A DNA stretch of 58,968 nt, from NCBI GenBank assembly GCA_014730275.1, contig WJIL01000071.1:1-58968 (forward strand). The letters are read 5' to 3'. Of this stretch, positions 1 to 8,071 are shown in pieces. The DNA is from Candidatus Lokiarchaeota archaeon (GTDB lineage Archaea > Asgardarchaeota > Thorarchaeia > Thorarchaeales > Thorarchaeaceae). Both the position numbers and the translations under genes were made by a program. Under the pieces are notes generated by a model. The model was not told the origin of the DNA and searched no databases. It saw only the letters and a list, made by a program, of their open reading frames with translations. How positions within the stretch are numbered: position 1 is the first letter of the stretch; the number at the start of each line of letters is the position of its first letter.

Positions 1-332
1 AAGTAGCACTCATAGTAACATTTTTCGCCTCGAAGGCATACCCCAGTTGTGAATATAATATCACTGAGCTTGGCATCGTTAAAAGCAAAGTTCAACTGCT
101 TCAGGAAATTCCGAGACAAATCGCTAATTTCGACCCTAAGCAAATAGATGTCTTCACTCGCCACTGGAAATACTTTCAGTACCCGATCTTTGTGATGCAG
201 CACTGATAATGCGGCCTTCTCCCCTATGTCTGCGATAAACTTGGCTGGAAACTGTACCGGCTTGTCCTTATCAAAACGTAAGATTGCTGCTGAAGTTGCT
301 CCCTCGCGGTCTATACCCAAAGTTATCTTCAC
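1..332 (-). CDS. Hypothetical protein, cut off by the window edge
   Basis: An open minus-strand frame starts at GTG (332-330) and runs without a stop off the left edge, giving about 110 codons. The GTG overlaps the TGA of the small upstream gene in a GTGA arrangement, and AAAAGGA lies just before it, so translational coupling is likely. The N-terminus reads KITLGIDREG and a C-x5-C motif (CLRGEKC) lies near the visible end. I do not recognise the family. The protein-like composition and the coupled start make it a probable real gene; its function is unknown. Confidence 0.55.
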   Translation of the reverse strand, partial: MKITLGIDREGATSAAILRFDKDKPVQFPAKFIADIGEKAALSVLHHKDRVLKVFPVASEDIYLLRVEISDLSRNFLKQLNFAFNDAKLSDIIFTTGVCLRGEKCYYECY

Positions 333-511
333 TTCCTTTTTGCTGTATGTTCGGTGTACGTGCGGCTCCACTTAAATGATTCTATGATTTCGTAGTGGAA
401 TAGGGCATTTAAGTTGATATTTAGTACTGATACTTCATCAATAATACTTTTCGCTGACTCATTTTTCAGCTCTTCCAAGCTCCCATAATGTATAATTGTG
501 GTTTCTGACAT
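329..511 (-). CDS. Small hypothetical protein (60 aa)
   Basis: A 60-residue protein with no signal peptide or membrane segment. It is acidic in its first half and basic at its end (HTAKRK). Its stop overlaps the GTG of the following gene, so the two probably form an operon. Its ATG is only 15 nt from the ATG of the divergent gene at 527, so each promoter must lie inside the opposite gene or transcripts start very close to the ATG. No family recognised; it could be a leader partner of the downstream protein. Confidence 0.45.
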   Translation of the reverse strand: MSETTIIHYGSLEELKNESAKSIIDEVSVLNINLNALFHYEIIESFKWSRTYTEHTAKRK

Positions 512-526
512 GGTTGATTTCGGTTA

Positions 527-1243
527 ATGATGAATCCACGCGTGACTCAACTTATTGGTATGGTGCTCGTAATCTTGTCTGCTGCTATGACCATAGTGGT
601 TTGGAACGCAACTCTAGCCATAGAGGGTGTTTTTACTACAGTACTAGCTTCTGGATTGATTGTCTGGGGTATCCTGGCATTCCCGGAACTGGCAATTGGT
701 CTGTGGCTTATTGCAAAAGGGTCACGAAGTGCAAAGGTTGGGAAGATTCAGGATAGATTGGCTAGTCTTGTTCGGACCGAGGGAAGAATCAGCGTGGATG
801 AAGCTGCTCGCAGTCTTGAGTCCAATCGTCTGACTGTGGTTGAAGCTGCTGAAGAAATGGCAAAGAAGAAACTTCCATTAGTCTATCTGGACGTCAGTTC
901 AAACGAGATTGTTGACCCTCGTTCAGTAGAACTCGAAGAAAGCATTCTCCACCTTCTTCACGCAAGGCGGAGAATGTCATTTGCTGAAATTTCTGAAGTC
1001 ACAGAAGCAAATAGGGAACAGGTAGTTCAAGCATTGAACGAATTATCAAAATCTGGAAACTTCAGGGGTACCGTGGACACGGGTTCCAATGTTGTCTACA
1101 CCCAAGAAGCTGTTACGGAACTACCTCGAGCACTTACATTCTGTACACACTGTGGGGGTAAACTGCCAGAACCAGTCCTTCCTGGAGAAGAGGAGGAATG
1201 TCCTTACTGTGGGCGAATGAATGTCAATCGGCTTGATGTTTAA
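527..1243 (+). CDS. Membrane-anchored winged-helix and zinc-ribbon protein
   Basis: A 238-residue protein. Two hydrophobic helices occupy about residues 8-33 and 37-62, putting the rest in the cytosol. Two winged-helix-like units follow, at about 75-130 and 138-195, each with the A/E-rich helix-turn-helix pattern seen in PCI or wHTH modules. A C-terminal zinc ribbon holds CTHC and CPYC pairs about 15 residues apart. The layout suggests a membrane-tethered regulator or adaptor, but this is inference. An alternative ATG lies one codon downstream (530). Its TAA overlaps the stop of the convergent gene in TTAA (1240-1243). Confidence 0.75.
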   Translation: MMNPRVTQLIGMVLVILSAAMTIVVWNATLAIEGVFTTVLASGLIVWGILAFPELAIGLWLIAKGSRSAKVGKIQDRLASLVRTEGRISVDEAARSLESNRLTVVEAAEEMAKKKLPLVYLDVSSNEIVDPRSVELEESILHLLHARRRMSFAEISEVTEANREQVVQALNELSKSGNFRGTVDTGSNVVYTQEAVTELPRALTFCTHCGGKLPEPVLPGEEEECPYCGRMNVNRLDV

Positions 1244-2445
1244 CATTCATGTGCTTCAGAATGAAATGGGCTATCACTCAGACGTTCACGGTGAATCTTC
1301 CATTTCTGGGTGATTTCGCCTTTTTCCGACACATGATAGTGATTGAACAAGTTTGCTACAAGACAGGAGTGATTTGGAACGATTCTGATTTTGGAACCCG
1401 GTTCTAGACTCTGCAGTGCTGAGCCTTTCTGAAGGCGAATTTTGCCATGCTCTTGGGATAAGCTTTGTATTGATGCTTTGTCATCTAACTCACTCTTTTC
1501 ATAGCTTTCAATGACTTTCCCATATCCACATTCAGGAGCTACATGAACAGGACCCTGGTCCTTTGAGAGGGCCGTGGCCCCCGCGTCAACAACCACTCTT
1601 CCCTCGTAGACCCCGATTATGGTGGACATTACGCTAAGGGCGATATCGTTAATGTCGCAAGAGCCCAATATGGCTTGGGTGTAATCGAAGAAAACGTAAT
1701 TTCCCGGACGTATTTCTGTAATGCCGTCTTTGATTTCCCGCGTCTGAGTCATTGTTGGCGTTGAACCAATGCTCACAGTTTTTGGTTTAAGATAATGTCT
1801 AGCTTTTCCAAGATCGCGCGCAAATCGAATCATGACATCCTGTTCTTTCTTCGCGATTCTCTGAATCTCTGAAGCGGACATGGCGCCATATGAGTGACCT
1901 CCATGGGTCAGAATTCCTTCGAATACTAGATTATCTGCATTGTCGATGCTTTCTGCAACTCTAATACTCTCTGGACGCGATGGATCAACACCACAGCGGT
2001 GATATCCACAATCGACCTTCAAAAGCACCTTCAGAGTTATCTTTTCTTCTCTGGCCGCTTTTTGTAACCTTTTTACAGTTTGAGGATGATCAACAAGAAG
2101 ATTCAGCGAAACTTTCTTCGCGAGTTTGATTGATTCTTTCTCTTTTCCTAGAACAAATGGTTTGGCGAGTGTCAAATCATCAAAGCCAGCTTCAGCAAAT
2201 GCTAGTGCCTCACCCAGCGTTGCTACTGTGATTCCGTTACATCCGTACTTCTTCTGTATCCTCGCAATCTCGGAACATTTGTGAGTTTTCACATGTGGGC
2301 GCAAATTGACCCCATTCTTAGTAGCGAATTCTGCCATACTCGCGATATTCCGTTCTACTCGCTCCAAATCAACTACTGCTGCTGGTGTTAGAACATCATG
2401 AATATGCATGGATTTTGTTCTCCATTCGACTTGTTCATAGTTCAA
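1240..2445 (-). CDS. PLP-dependent D-serine dehydratase-like / D-threonine aldolase-like protein
   Basis: A 401-residue member of the alanine-racemase-fold group that includes eukaryotic-type D-serine dehydratase (DSD) and D-threonine aldolase. The N-terminal barrel carries the PLP-lysine motif HVKTHK (Lys about 53). Near residue 359 the motif PNHSC matches the His-x-Cys metal site of the DSD-like C-terminal domain. The likely reaction is elimination or retro-aldol cleavage of a D- or 3-hydroxy amino acid; the exact substrate is unknown. It starts with TTG inside the TGA of the radical SAM gene (TTGA overlap), so the two are translationally coupled. Whether it acts in the same pathway as that enzyme is open. 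Confidence 0.85.
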   Translation of the reverse strand: MNYEQVEWRTKSMHIHDVLTPAAVVDLERVERNIASMAEFATKNGVNLRPHVKTHKCSEIARIQKKYGCNGITVATLGEALAFAEAGFDDLTLAKPFVLGKEKESIKLAKKVSLNLLVDHPQTVKRLQKAAREEKITLKVLLKVDCGYHRCGVDPSRPESIRVAESIDNADNLVFEGILTHGGHSYGAMSASEIQRIAKKEQDVMIRFARDLGKARHYLKPKTVSIGSTPTMTQTREIKDGITEIRPGNYVFFDYTQAILGSCDINDIALSVMSTIIGVYEGRVVVDAGATALSKDQGPVHVAPECGYGKVIESYEKSELDDKASIQSLSQEHGKIRLQKGSALQSLEPGSKIRIVPNHSCLVANLFNHYHVSEKGEITQKWKIHRERLSDSPFHSEAHEC

Positions 2446-3884
2446 GTGATTCCGTGCTGATCCCCTTTGATTCGTCGTCTCAGTTTCAATCTCATCTCGT
2501 CAATCTTCTTTGAAACTCTGTTCTTCTCGGGCCAGAAAGGCTTGATTTCATCAAACCCCATAACATCGAAATATAGTGGACATGCCCCATAACAATACTG
2601 GAAATACTCACAAGACTTGCAGCCCTCTGGGGCAAATTCTTTTTCCCTCCAGAATTTTGCGGCTCTACTGTACCAGACTTCTTCAAAGCCATCATGAAGC
2701 AAATCACCCACCGGTTCACTGAAGCTCGAACAAGGCAGGAGATTGCCTTCTGCATCAACCGAGAGCAACCCCTCACAACATGCACAATGCTTGGCGCCCA
2801 GACCATGAGCGATGGGGTTGAAAAGGCATACGGGGGTTGGGGCATACCAGACAAACTCAATACCCTTCTTCTTGGCTCTCTTCTGTACCTTCTCTACTAT
2901 TTCCCCGATTTCCGAGAAAGTTATTTGCAGTTCATCACGGAGCTTGGCAGCTGAGCCAGTATAAATGACCATGTTCATCGAAAAATAGGTGAGGCCCAAT
3001 TCTTCAGCATGGAAATCCACCAGATTTTCTAAATCATGGACATTGAGCTTACAAATGGTTGTGTTGCAATGCGTATAGATGTCCGTCTCTCTTAGATTCC
3101 TAATTCCCTGCACTGTTTCCTCAAATGCTCCTGGAACCCCAACGATAGAGTCGTGAACTTCCGCATTCGACCCTTCTATGGATACCTGTGCGCTATGAAG
3201 TCCCGCTTCAACCAACTGTTCAACATACTGGCTGTCGCCGCATTTCCGCCCGTTCGTGATTAGATTCACTCTAAGTCCTTTCTTACGAGCATGTTGAATC
3301 AGTTCGAAAAGATCTGGTCTGAGTGTTGGTTCTCCCCCTGTAAATGAAAGACTTGGAACCTTTGCATCATCTACAATGATATCGATGACACGTTTGATTT
3401 CTTCAGTACTCATTTCGCCTGATTCCCGATAAGGAGAATATGCATAACAGAACTTGCACTTGTTGTTACAGCGGTATGTGACGGCTATTTCACTAAGCAC
3501 GGGGAATTTGGTCTCACCGTGCCCAAAGGGGACAATTTTCGCTGTACTGTATGTGTAAATGTTCTGGTTACCGCTTACCATTTCTCGAAGGTCGGTCACA
3601 AAATCTGCTAAATCGTTCAATACTTGCTGCCTTTCTGCACTCACATTCTTGATGAAGTAGTCTACAACGAATTTTGGGTCTTTTCCATCTAGGAGCATTT
3701 TCAGCATCTTCACGCCTGTCTGATTCAAATTCATTACCTTGTTGGGGCGTAGAATGAGAAGTTGGTCTTCTTCACGGACGTAGAAGTATTCACTAACCTC
3801 ACTCATGAATTTCGGAACCCATTGTAGATCCTCAAGCGTGTAAGCATATCCTTGACTGGTCATCAATGAGATACCCTGGAGCAT
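2442..3884 (-). CDS. Radical SAM/SPASM protein with N-terminal PqqD-like domain
   Basis: A 480-residue enzyme. Residues about 32-105 resemble PqqD, the peptide-binding RRE fold of RiPP pathways (LRPNKVMNLNQTG, then a helical bundle). The radical SAM core has C139-x3-C143-x2-C146 followed by Tyr, and GGEP at 183-186. The C-terminal SPASM region is rich in paired cysteines (CACC, CKSC and CYGAC groups), expected to hold auxiliary iron-sulfur clusters. Relatives such as PqqE and sactipeptide maturases modify peptide side chains. No short precursor peptide is visible next to it. The Cys/His-tailed protein encoded divergently 0.8 kb away is a candidate substrate (inference). Start could also be ATG 3863. 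Confidence 0.9.
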   Translation of the reverse strand: MLQGISLMTSQGYAYTLEDLQWVPKFMSEVSEYFYVREEDQLLILRPNKVMNLNQTGVKMLKMLLDGKDPKFVVDYFIKNVSAERQQVLNDLADFVTDLREMVSGNQNIYTYSTAKIVPFGHGETKFPVLSEIAVTYRCNNKCKFCYAYSPYRESGEMSTEEIKRVIDIIVDDAKVPSLSFTGGEPTLRPDLFELIQHARKKGLRVNLITNGRKCGDSQYVEQLVEAGLHSAQVSIEGSNAEVHDSIVGVPGAFEETVQGIRNLRETDIYTHCNTTICKLNVHDLENLVDFHAEELGLTYFSMNMVIYTGSAAKLRDELQITFSEIGEIVEKVQKRAKKKGIEFVWYAPTPVCLFNPIAHGLGAKHCACCEGLLSVDAEGNLLPCSSFSEPVGDLLHDGFEEVWYSRAAKFWREKEFAPEGCKSCEYFQYCYGACPLYFDVMGFDEIKPFWPEKNRVSKKIDEMRLKLRRRIKGDQHGIT

Positions 3885-3969
3885 CGACTTAAGAGTATTG
3901 GAGAAGACAAAGGCGATACGGCCGAAAACGCTATCTAGCTATTTTCCACCAGAGTGGTGAGGAAGATAG

Positions 3970-4371
3970 GTGTTTGATATGAGCAAAAAGACGACCTTGC
4001 CCTATGGCGAAGTGAAGGATAACAAGTTGATTATGGAATTCTCAGCATTTGATATGGATTTGCCTGTTATTGCGGCTGGAATCAGGGAGAGATCGGATGT
4101 GCTGCGAGAAATCGGCGTTATTTTTTCAGGCTTTGGAACCGAAGTCCCAGAGGAGCTTTCTAGACAGTCTCCAGCCAAAATCAGAGCCTTCTTTGAATAC
4201 GTAGGTCAGGGTAATGACGTACAGACTATTCTGAAGCGAGCATATCACCTTGTCTGGGGAGGGATGATTCAGGAGTTTCCTGATTTGGTGGATTGGGCTG
4301 AAGCAAAAGCAGACTTGTCGAGTCTGACATTTGCACAAGCGGAAATCCTGCGAGCTAGAAGAAGGGAATGA
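3970..4371 (+). CDS. Hypothetical protein, first gene of the divergent HSAC-tail operon
   Basis: A 133-residue soluble protein with no recognised family. The start is GTG at 3970, with GAGGA (3959-3963) 6 nt upstream; ATG 3979 is an alternative with poorer spacing. The first third is beta-like, while residues 60-130 look helical and contain an aromatic patch (FFEYVG, HLVWGG) and a basic end (RARRRE). It is followed after 15 nt by a second small gene and then by the HSAC-tailed membrane protein, so the three are probably co-transcribed. Its start is 85 nt from the divergent radical SAM gene, suggesting shared regulation. Function unknown. Confidence 0.65.
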   Translation: MFDMSKKTTLPYGEVKDNKLIMEFSAFDMDLPVIAAGIRERSDVLREIGVIFSGFGTEVPEELSRQSPAKIRAFFEYVGQGNDVQTILKRAYHLVWGGMIQEFPDLVDWAEAKADLSSLTFAQAEILRARRRE

Positions 4372-4386
4372 GAGAGGCACAAAAGG

Positions 4387-4713
4387 ATGCCTTCTGTCGA
4401 GATATCGTCAGTCATTTACGATCTGCTTGCAAACAGTATTGAACGGTCAGATGTATTTGAAGATGTGGACTCAACTGTGGAACAGGTGCTAAAGGGTTTT
4501 CTAGCAAAGCGAGACCTGTTCGGGCGTATGCATGCTCCATTTTCAACAATACTGATGAATTGTGTGGATGATTTGGTGGCTCTTCGGAAGCTGCTTGAGG
4601 GAGTGGATTGGCAAAGTAGAAGCAAACCAATCGAGGAAGCCACTGCCCGCCTGAAAGAAGCGGAAGACACCCTGCGTGAACAAGCCATAGAGTTGAATGA
4701 GGAGTACAAGTAA
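4387..4713 (+). CDS. Small helical hypothetical protein (108 aa)
   Basis: A 108-residue, mostly helical protein. The second half (about residues 70-108) is rich in Glu, Lys, Arg and Ala with a heptad-like pattern, consistent with a short coiled coil. It has no signal peptide, no membrane helix and no known motif. Its TAA is at 4711-4713, directly before the GGAGG that serves the next gene, which fits an operon with the HSAC-tail membrane protein. It could be a chaperone or scaffold for that protein, but nothing in the sequence proves it. Confidence 0.65.
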   Translation: MPSVEISSVIYDLLANSIERSDVFEDVDSTVEQVLKGFLAKRDLFGRMHAPFSTILMNCVDDLVALRKLLEGVDWQSRSKPIEEATARLKEAEDTLREQAIELNEEYK

Positions 4714-4729
4714 GGAGGATAGACACGCT

Positions 4730-6904
4730 TTGAGAATGAGTTCCAAGTGCCTAGTTTTTGTTGTTCTTTTGACAGTCATCTTGTCACCGGCAGTTAGTAC
4801 AGCTGGAAAACCAGCACAGGATACTGAAGTCAACATTGATGAAATATTGGTTGACGTTTTCGTGCTTCCAAATGGCCGAATCAACGTCACCTATTTTATG
4901 ACCTTTTCTGTGATAAGCGGTTCCATTGGTGGTTTCGATTTTTATGGCATTGAGGAATCCAATTATTATGACCAAGGGCGGGCGTATATCGAATATCAAG
5001 GGGAAACATACCCACTCGTTGTTACCCCGGTCTCAGAAGGATACAAGCTTGATTGGACACCACGAACACAAGAAGGTGAGTCTGTTACCGTTGTGTTCGG
5101 TTACGTGAGTACTGAACGGGTGATCGAACAAACCACCGCTACCCTTGAACTCGAGGGATCAGGGGAAGAAGTAACGTCTGACTTTGGAGTATTTAATTGG
5201 GCACCTGTTCAATGGAGCCTTCCAGTTGATTATGAGAATGTACGGGTAATCTATCCGATTACCATGAATTCTTCGTGGATTGAAACTGGGGGTGGCATTA
5301 CACCGGACGGAGCAGATTATGCTGGTTATGTGGAAGATTACAGGCAACAGATTGAAGCTTCTGGTGGTGCCGCAAGGGATTTCGACGAGGTAAATCTCCT
5401 CGCTTATCCATCTGATTCCTCCCCCCCGCACCGAAATTTCAGTGTCAGTCTGGAGTCTTCTGGTTTATTAGCTCAGGATCATTTTCGAGTATTCCACTAT
5501 ACAAACTGGAGCTTCTATGCACCATACTTGATGCCTGGTCAACTTGGAATTAATGTGGAACAGAATATCAATGTGGAAGGCGGACAGAATTTCGAGCTCC
5601 CAATAGATATATACAATATTGGCGATCAAGCATTGCAAGGTGTAACAGTTACCATATCTCTGTCAGAGAACCTCACTTTGGTTGATGGCGCGGGTTCAGA
5701 GTATATTGGCAGCTTGGTAGGTGGAGAGAGCGTACATCTGGTTTATACAATCAATGCGGAGAATGTACCTGCTATTCTAACAGTAACATTCCAAATTACC
5801 GCAACGAATCTCAATGAGACGGATTGGGTAACCAGTACCGCCAATATCTATGTACAAGAGTCTGTGCCCCCTCTAATCGACCCTGATATAGCAGCAGTAA
5901 TTGGAATATTTGGCGGTGGCTCGCTAGTTCTATTTGGTTTGGCTTTTTACGGATACAAGACAGCTACCGCTAGCTATGGTGCGAAATGGGATGCTGACGA
6001 AACAACAACGGTCGCCTATGAATCACCTGAGATTACCATTGAGACTTTTGGTGAACCCGGAACTGTAGCTGAACTGGATCCTATCGAGTCGGCTTTCTTC
6101 GTGAACAGACGACGTCAAGAACTCGTCACTATGATTATGATGTCATGCGTACGGAAAGGTGTCATCAGGATTATCTCAGATGAGCCGTTGAGACTCAGCA
6201 GAACTGGCATCAAGTTCGAAGACCTGACCTACTATGAGAAAATGTTCGTCGAGGCTATCGAGGACAATGAGCTGGACCCCGAAAAAGTAGATGCTATGAT
6301 AGACGAGTTAGCTGACAGGGTGCAGAAGAAATCGTGGGATGCGGATTTTGAAGCAACAAAAGAAGCCCATGAAGAGCGAGTGAACGGTGCATGGGAGGAA
6401 TTGGAATCACAGCCTACTGTGTCTGGACGGACGGATTATTATTTCGATGGCACCTATAGAGATCATGGTTGGTCATGGTACTGGATATATATGAACAAGC
6501 GCCATGATGATCTTCCTGATGCTGTCTCTCCAACTCCAGGTGATACTACTACACCTCAAATACCTGCATGGTTCCGTGATGTTTCTGATGCAACAGGACA
6601 CACCATAACTCAGATTGCCGAGGGTGCAGCAGCAATCGCTGAGACGACCGGAGAGATTATGACCAATGTCACTGAGACAATTGGAGATATCATGAAGAAT
6701 GTTGGTTCTATCATTACAGAGCCTCTGAGACCGATTGTGGAAGGTACCAGTCGCTGTGTGTCACACGATGCTTGCCACTCTGCGTGCGTATCCCATGATG
6801 CGTGTCATTCAGCTTGCCATTCAGCATGTCATAGTGCATGTGTCTGCCACTCCGCCTGTCATAGTGCTTGTCACTCAGCTTGTGTATCCGGTGGGTTCAG
6901 ATAG
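4730..6904 (+). CDS. DUF2207-like membrane protein with C-terminal HSAC-repeat tail
   Basis: About 724 residues from TTG 4730, which has GGAGG (4714-4718) 11 nt upstream; an in-frame ATG at 4697 lies inside the previous gene and ATG 4736 is an alternative. A signal peptide (VFVVLLTVILSP, cut near STAGK) is followed by an extracellular beta-rich region resembling DUF2207, a membrane helix at about 387-411, and a cytosolic part with a small alpha/beta domain (DPIESAFFVNRRRQE). The last ~49 residues, from about Cys676, form a tail with eleven Cys and nine His, including seven HSAC units, ending SGGFR. The tail should face the cytosol. It could bind metal or be modified by the nearby radical SAM enzyme. 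The DUF2207 assignment is moderate. Confidence 0.8.
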   Translation: MRMSSKCLVFVVLLTVILSPAVSTAGKPAQDTEVNIDEILVDVFVLPNGRINVTYFMTFSVISGSIGGFDFYGIEESNYYDQGRAYIEYQGETYPLVVTPVSEGYKLDWTPRTQEGESVTVVFGYVSTERVIEQTTATLELEGSGEEVTSDFGVFNWAPVQWSLPVDYENVRVIYPITMNSSWIETGGGITPDGADYAGYVEDYRQQIEASGGAARDFDEVNLLAYPSDSSPPHRNFSVSLESSGLLAQDHFRVFHYTNWSFYAPYLMPGQLGINVEQNINVEGGQNFELPIDIYNIGDQALQGVTVTISLSENLTLVDGAGSEYIGSLVGGESVHLVYTINAENVPAILTVTFQITATNLNETDWVTSTANIYVQESVPPLIDPDIAAVIGIFGGGSLVLFGLAFYGYKTATASYGAKWDADETTTVAYESPEITIETFGEPGTVAELDPIESAFFVNRRRQELVTMIMMSCVRKGVIRIISDEPLRLSRTGIKFEDLTYYEKMFVEAIEDNELDPEKVDAMIDELADRVQKKSWDADFEATKEAHEERVNGAWEELESQPTVSGRTDYYFDGTYRDHGWSWYWIYMNKRHDDLPDAVSPTPGDTTTPQIPAWFRDVSDATGHTITQIAEGAAAIAETTGEIMTNVTETIGDIMKNVGSIITEPLRPIVEGTSRCVSHDACHSACVSHDACHSACHSACHSACVCHSACHSACHSACVSGGFR
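6755..6883 (+). repeat. HSAC protein repeat tract (7 units plus 2 SHDAC units)
   Basis: The coding tract encodes CVSHDAC-HSAC, CVSHDAC-(HSAC)3 and VC-(HSAC)3 in succession. The seven HSAC units use different codons: His cac or cat, Ser tct, tca, agt or tcc, Ala gcg, gct, gca or gcc, Cys tgc or tgt. The switches between AGT and TCN for serine need more than one base change. The protein pattern is therefore kept while the DNA has diverged, which argues for selection on the residues rather than a young DNA expansion. Confidence 0.9.
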
Positions 6905-7261
6905 GGGTAGCACGGAACGCGAAACACCTTTGGGGGAATCCACTGAATAGCGAAAATCTTTCGGCAAAGATTGATGAGATGCTCGGCATCCTTAGAAAAC
7001 CAATAAACCGTTGCATTCCCTATTCGTTGATACATGGCCATTCGGGGCTGCGTATTCGTCCTTCAGATTGTAAGAGAGGAATCTAATTGGATTGTTAACT
7101 CGCAGTCTATCCGACTAAAGGATTTTTCATGTTCCTGCTTATCGTGTGTTCAGCACTGATTCGCTCGTGCTATCAACTAATGACTCGATTGCTTGAAAGG
7201 ATATTACACTGAAACACTGATATGCCGGGTTCTACATCGTGCCAATGTCCAGTGAATCGAC
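6905..7261. other. Intergenic region without a convincing gene
   Basis: No supported coding frame on either strand. A perfect 7-bp stem (AATCTTT/AAAGATT, 6955-6972) with a 4-nt loop sits about 50 nt after the HSAC-tail gene. It lacks a T-run, so it is only a weak terminator candidate. The rest presumably holds the promoter of the MinD-like gene. Confidence 0.4.
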
Positions 7262-8071
7262 ATGAAATCACTAGCATTGCATAGCTACAAGGGTGGAACC
7301 GGAAGGACGACAATTAGCGCCAATATAGCTGCTCTTCTTGCGAAGGATGGCAATAATGTAGCTATTCTTGACATGGATTTCTGGTCACCAACGATTCATA
7401 CAATATTCCGAACAAAATCCAAGTCAGCATTTGTCCACGAGTATCTGTCTGGAGAAATTGACTACCACGAGCTGTTTACAGATTTAACATCAGCTTTTGA
7501 CCTACCTGGAAGACTATTAGTAGGAGTTGGGGACTCACGAATAGATGTGATTCGACAGAATCTAGAGCATGATCGAGAGTGGTATCAGAATGCCTTGGCA
7601 CGTCTTCTGTATCTTAAAGAGAAACTAAGCGATGAAGGAATTGATTACTTCATCATGGATTGCTCTCCAGGCATTCATTCATGCACCGTAAACGCCATTG
7701 TGGCCTGTGATTTGACATTGGTCTTATGTAGAGTAAACAACTTCGACATCGATGGAACTATTCAGCTCCGAGAAGGACTCTATAACCGTCTTGATAAAGA
7801 AACCACATTGCTCTTCAATATGGTTCCTTCACAGATGATGCAAAAATCACGCCTGTCTCAAGTGGAGGAAACAATTGAGGAGTCTTGTGGTCAAGATTCT
7901 GTGATTTCGGGATATCTGCAGTACTATCCTGAAATTCCTCTTGGAATGGGAGTTGAGATTCATGCTCTGACCCAGCCTAGTCTTGGATTTGTAACAGATT
8001 TGAAAATGGTGGTGAGTAGACTCTCCATAGTGGCCAACTATGCTACAAGTGCAATTGGTGAACAGATTTGA
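7262..8071 (+). CDS. MinD/ParA-like P-loop ATPase with KGGTGRTT motif
   Basis: A 269-residue member of the SIMIBI (MinD/ParA) class. The deviant Walker A is SYKGGTGRTT (residues 8-17): the signature lysine is present, but the P-loop lysine is arginine. A switch-like LDMDFWSP and a Walker B-like FIMDCSPG follow. The arginine variant occurs in a known subgroup of ParA-like proteins, so it need not mean loss of function, though hydrolysis may be altered. No C-terminal amphipathic membrane helix typical of MinD is obvious. Its TGA overlaps the TTG start of the next gene, a longin/winged-helix protein, so the two are probably functional partners. Confidence 0.88.
   Translation: MKSLALHSYKGGTGRTTISANIAALLAKDGNNVAILDMDFWSPTIHTIFRTKSKSAFVHEYLSGEIDYHELFTDLTSAFDLPGRLLVGVGDSRIDVIRQNLEHDREWYQNALARLLYLKEKLSDEGIDYFIMDCSPGIHSCTVNAIVACDLTLVLCRVNNFDIDGTIQLREGLYNRLDKETTLLFNMVPSQMMQKSRLSQVEETIEESCGQDSVISGYLQYYPEIPLGMGVEIHALTQPSLGFVTDLKMVVSRLSIVANYATSAIGEQI

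Noticed and set aside
6755-6883. CRISPR-like or microsatellite repeat
   Set aside because: Units are 12 bp, coding and diverged in sequence, with no spacers; it is a protein repeat.
6735-7086. Open frames of about 71-72 codons overlapping the HSAC repeat in other phases
   Set aside because: They arise because the repetitive tract lacks stops in all phases; no ribosome-binding site or sensible protein.
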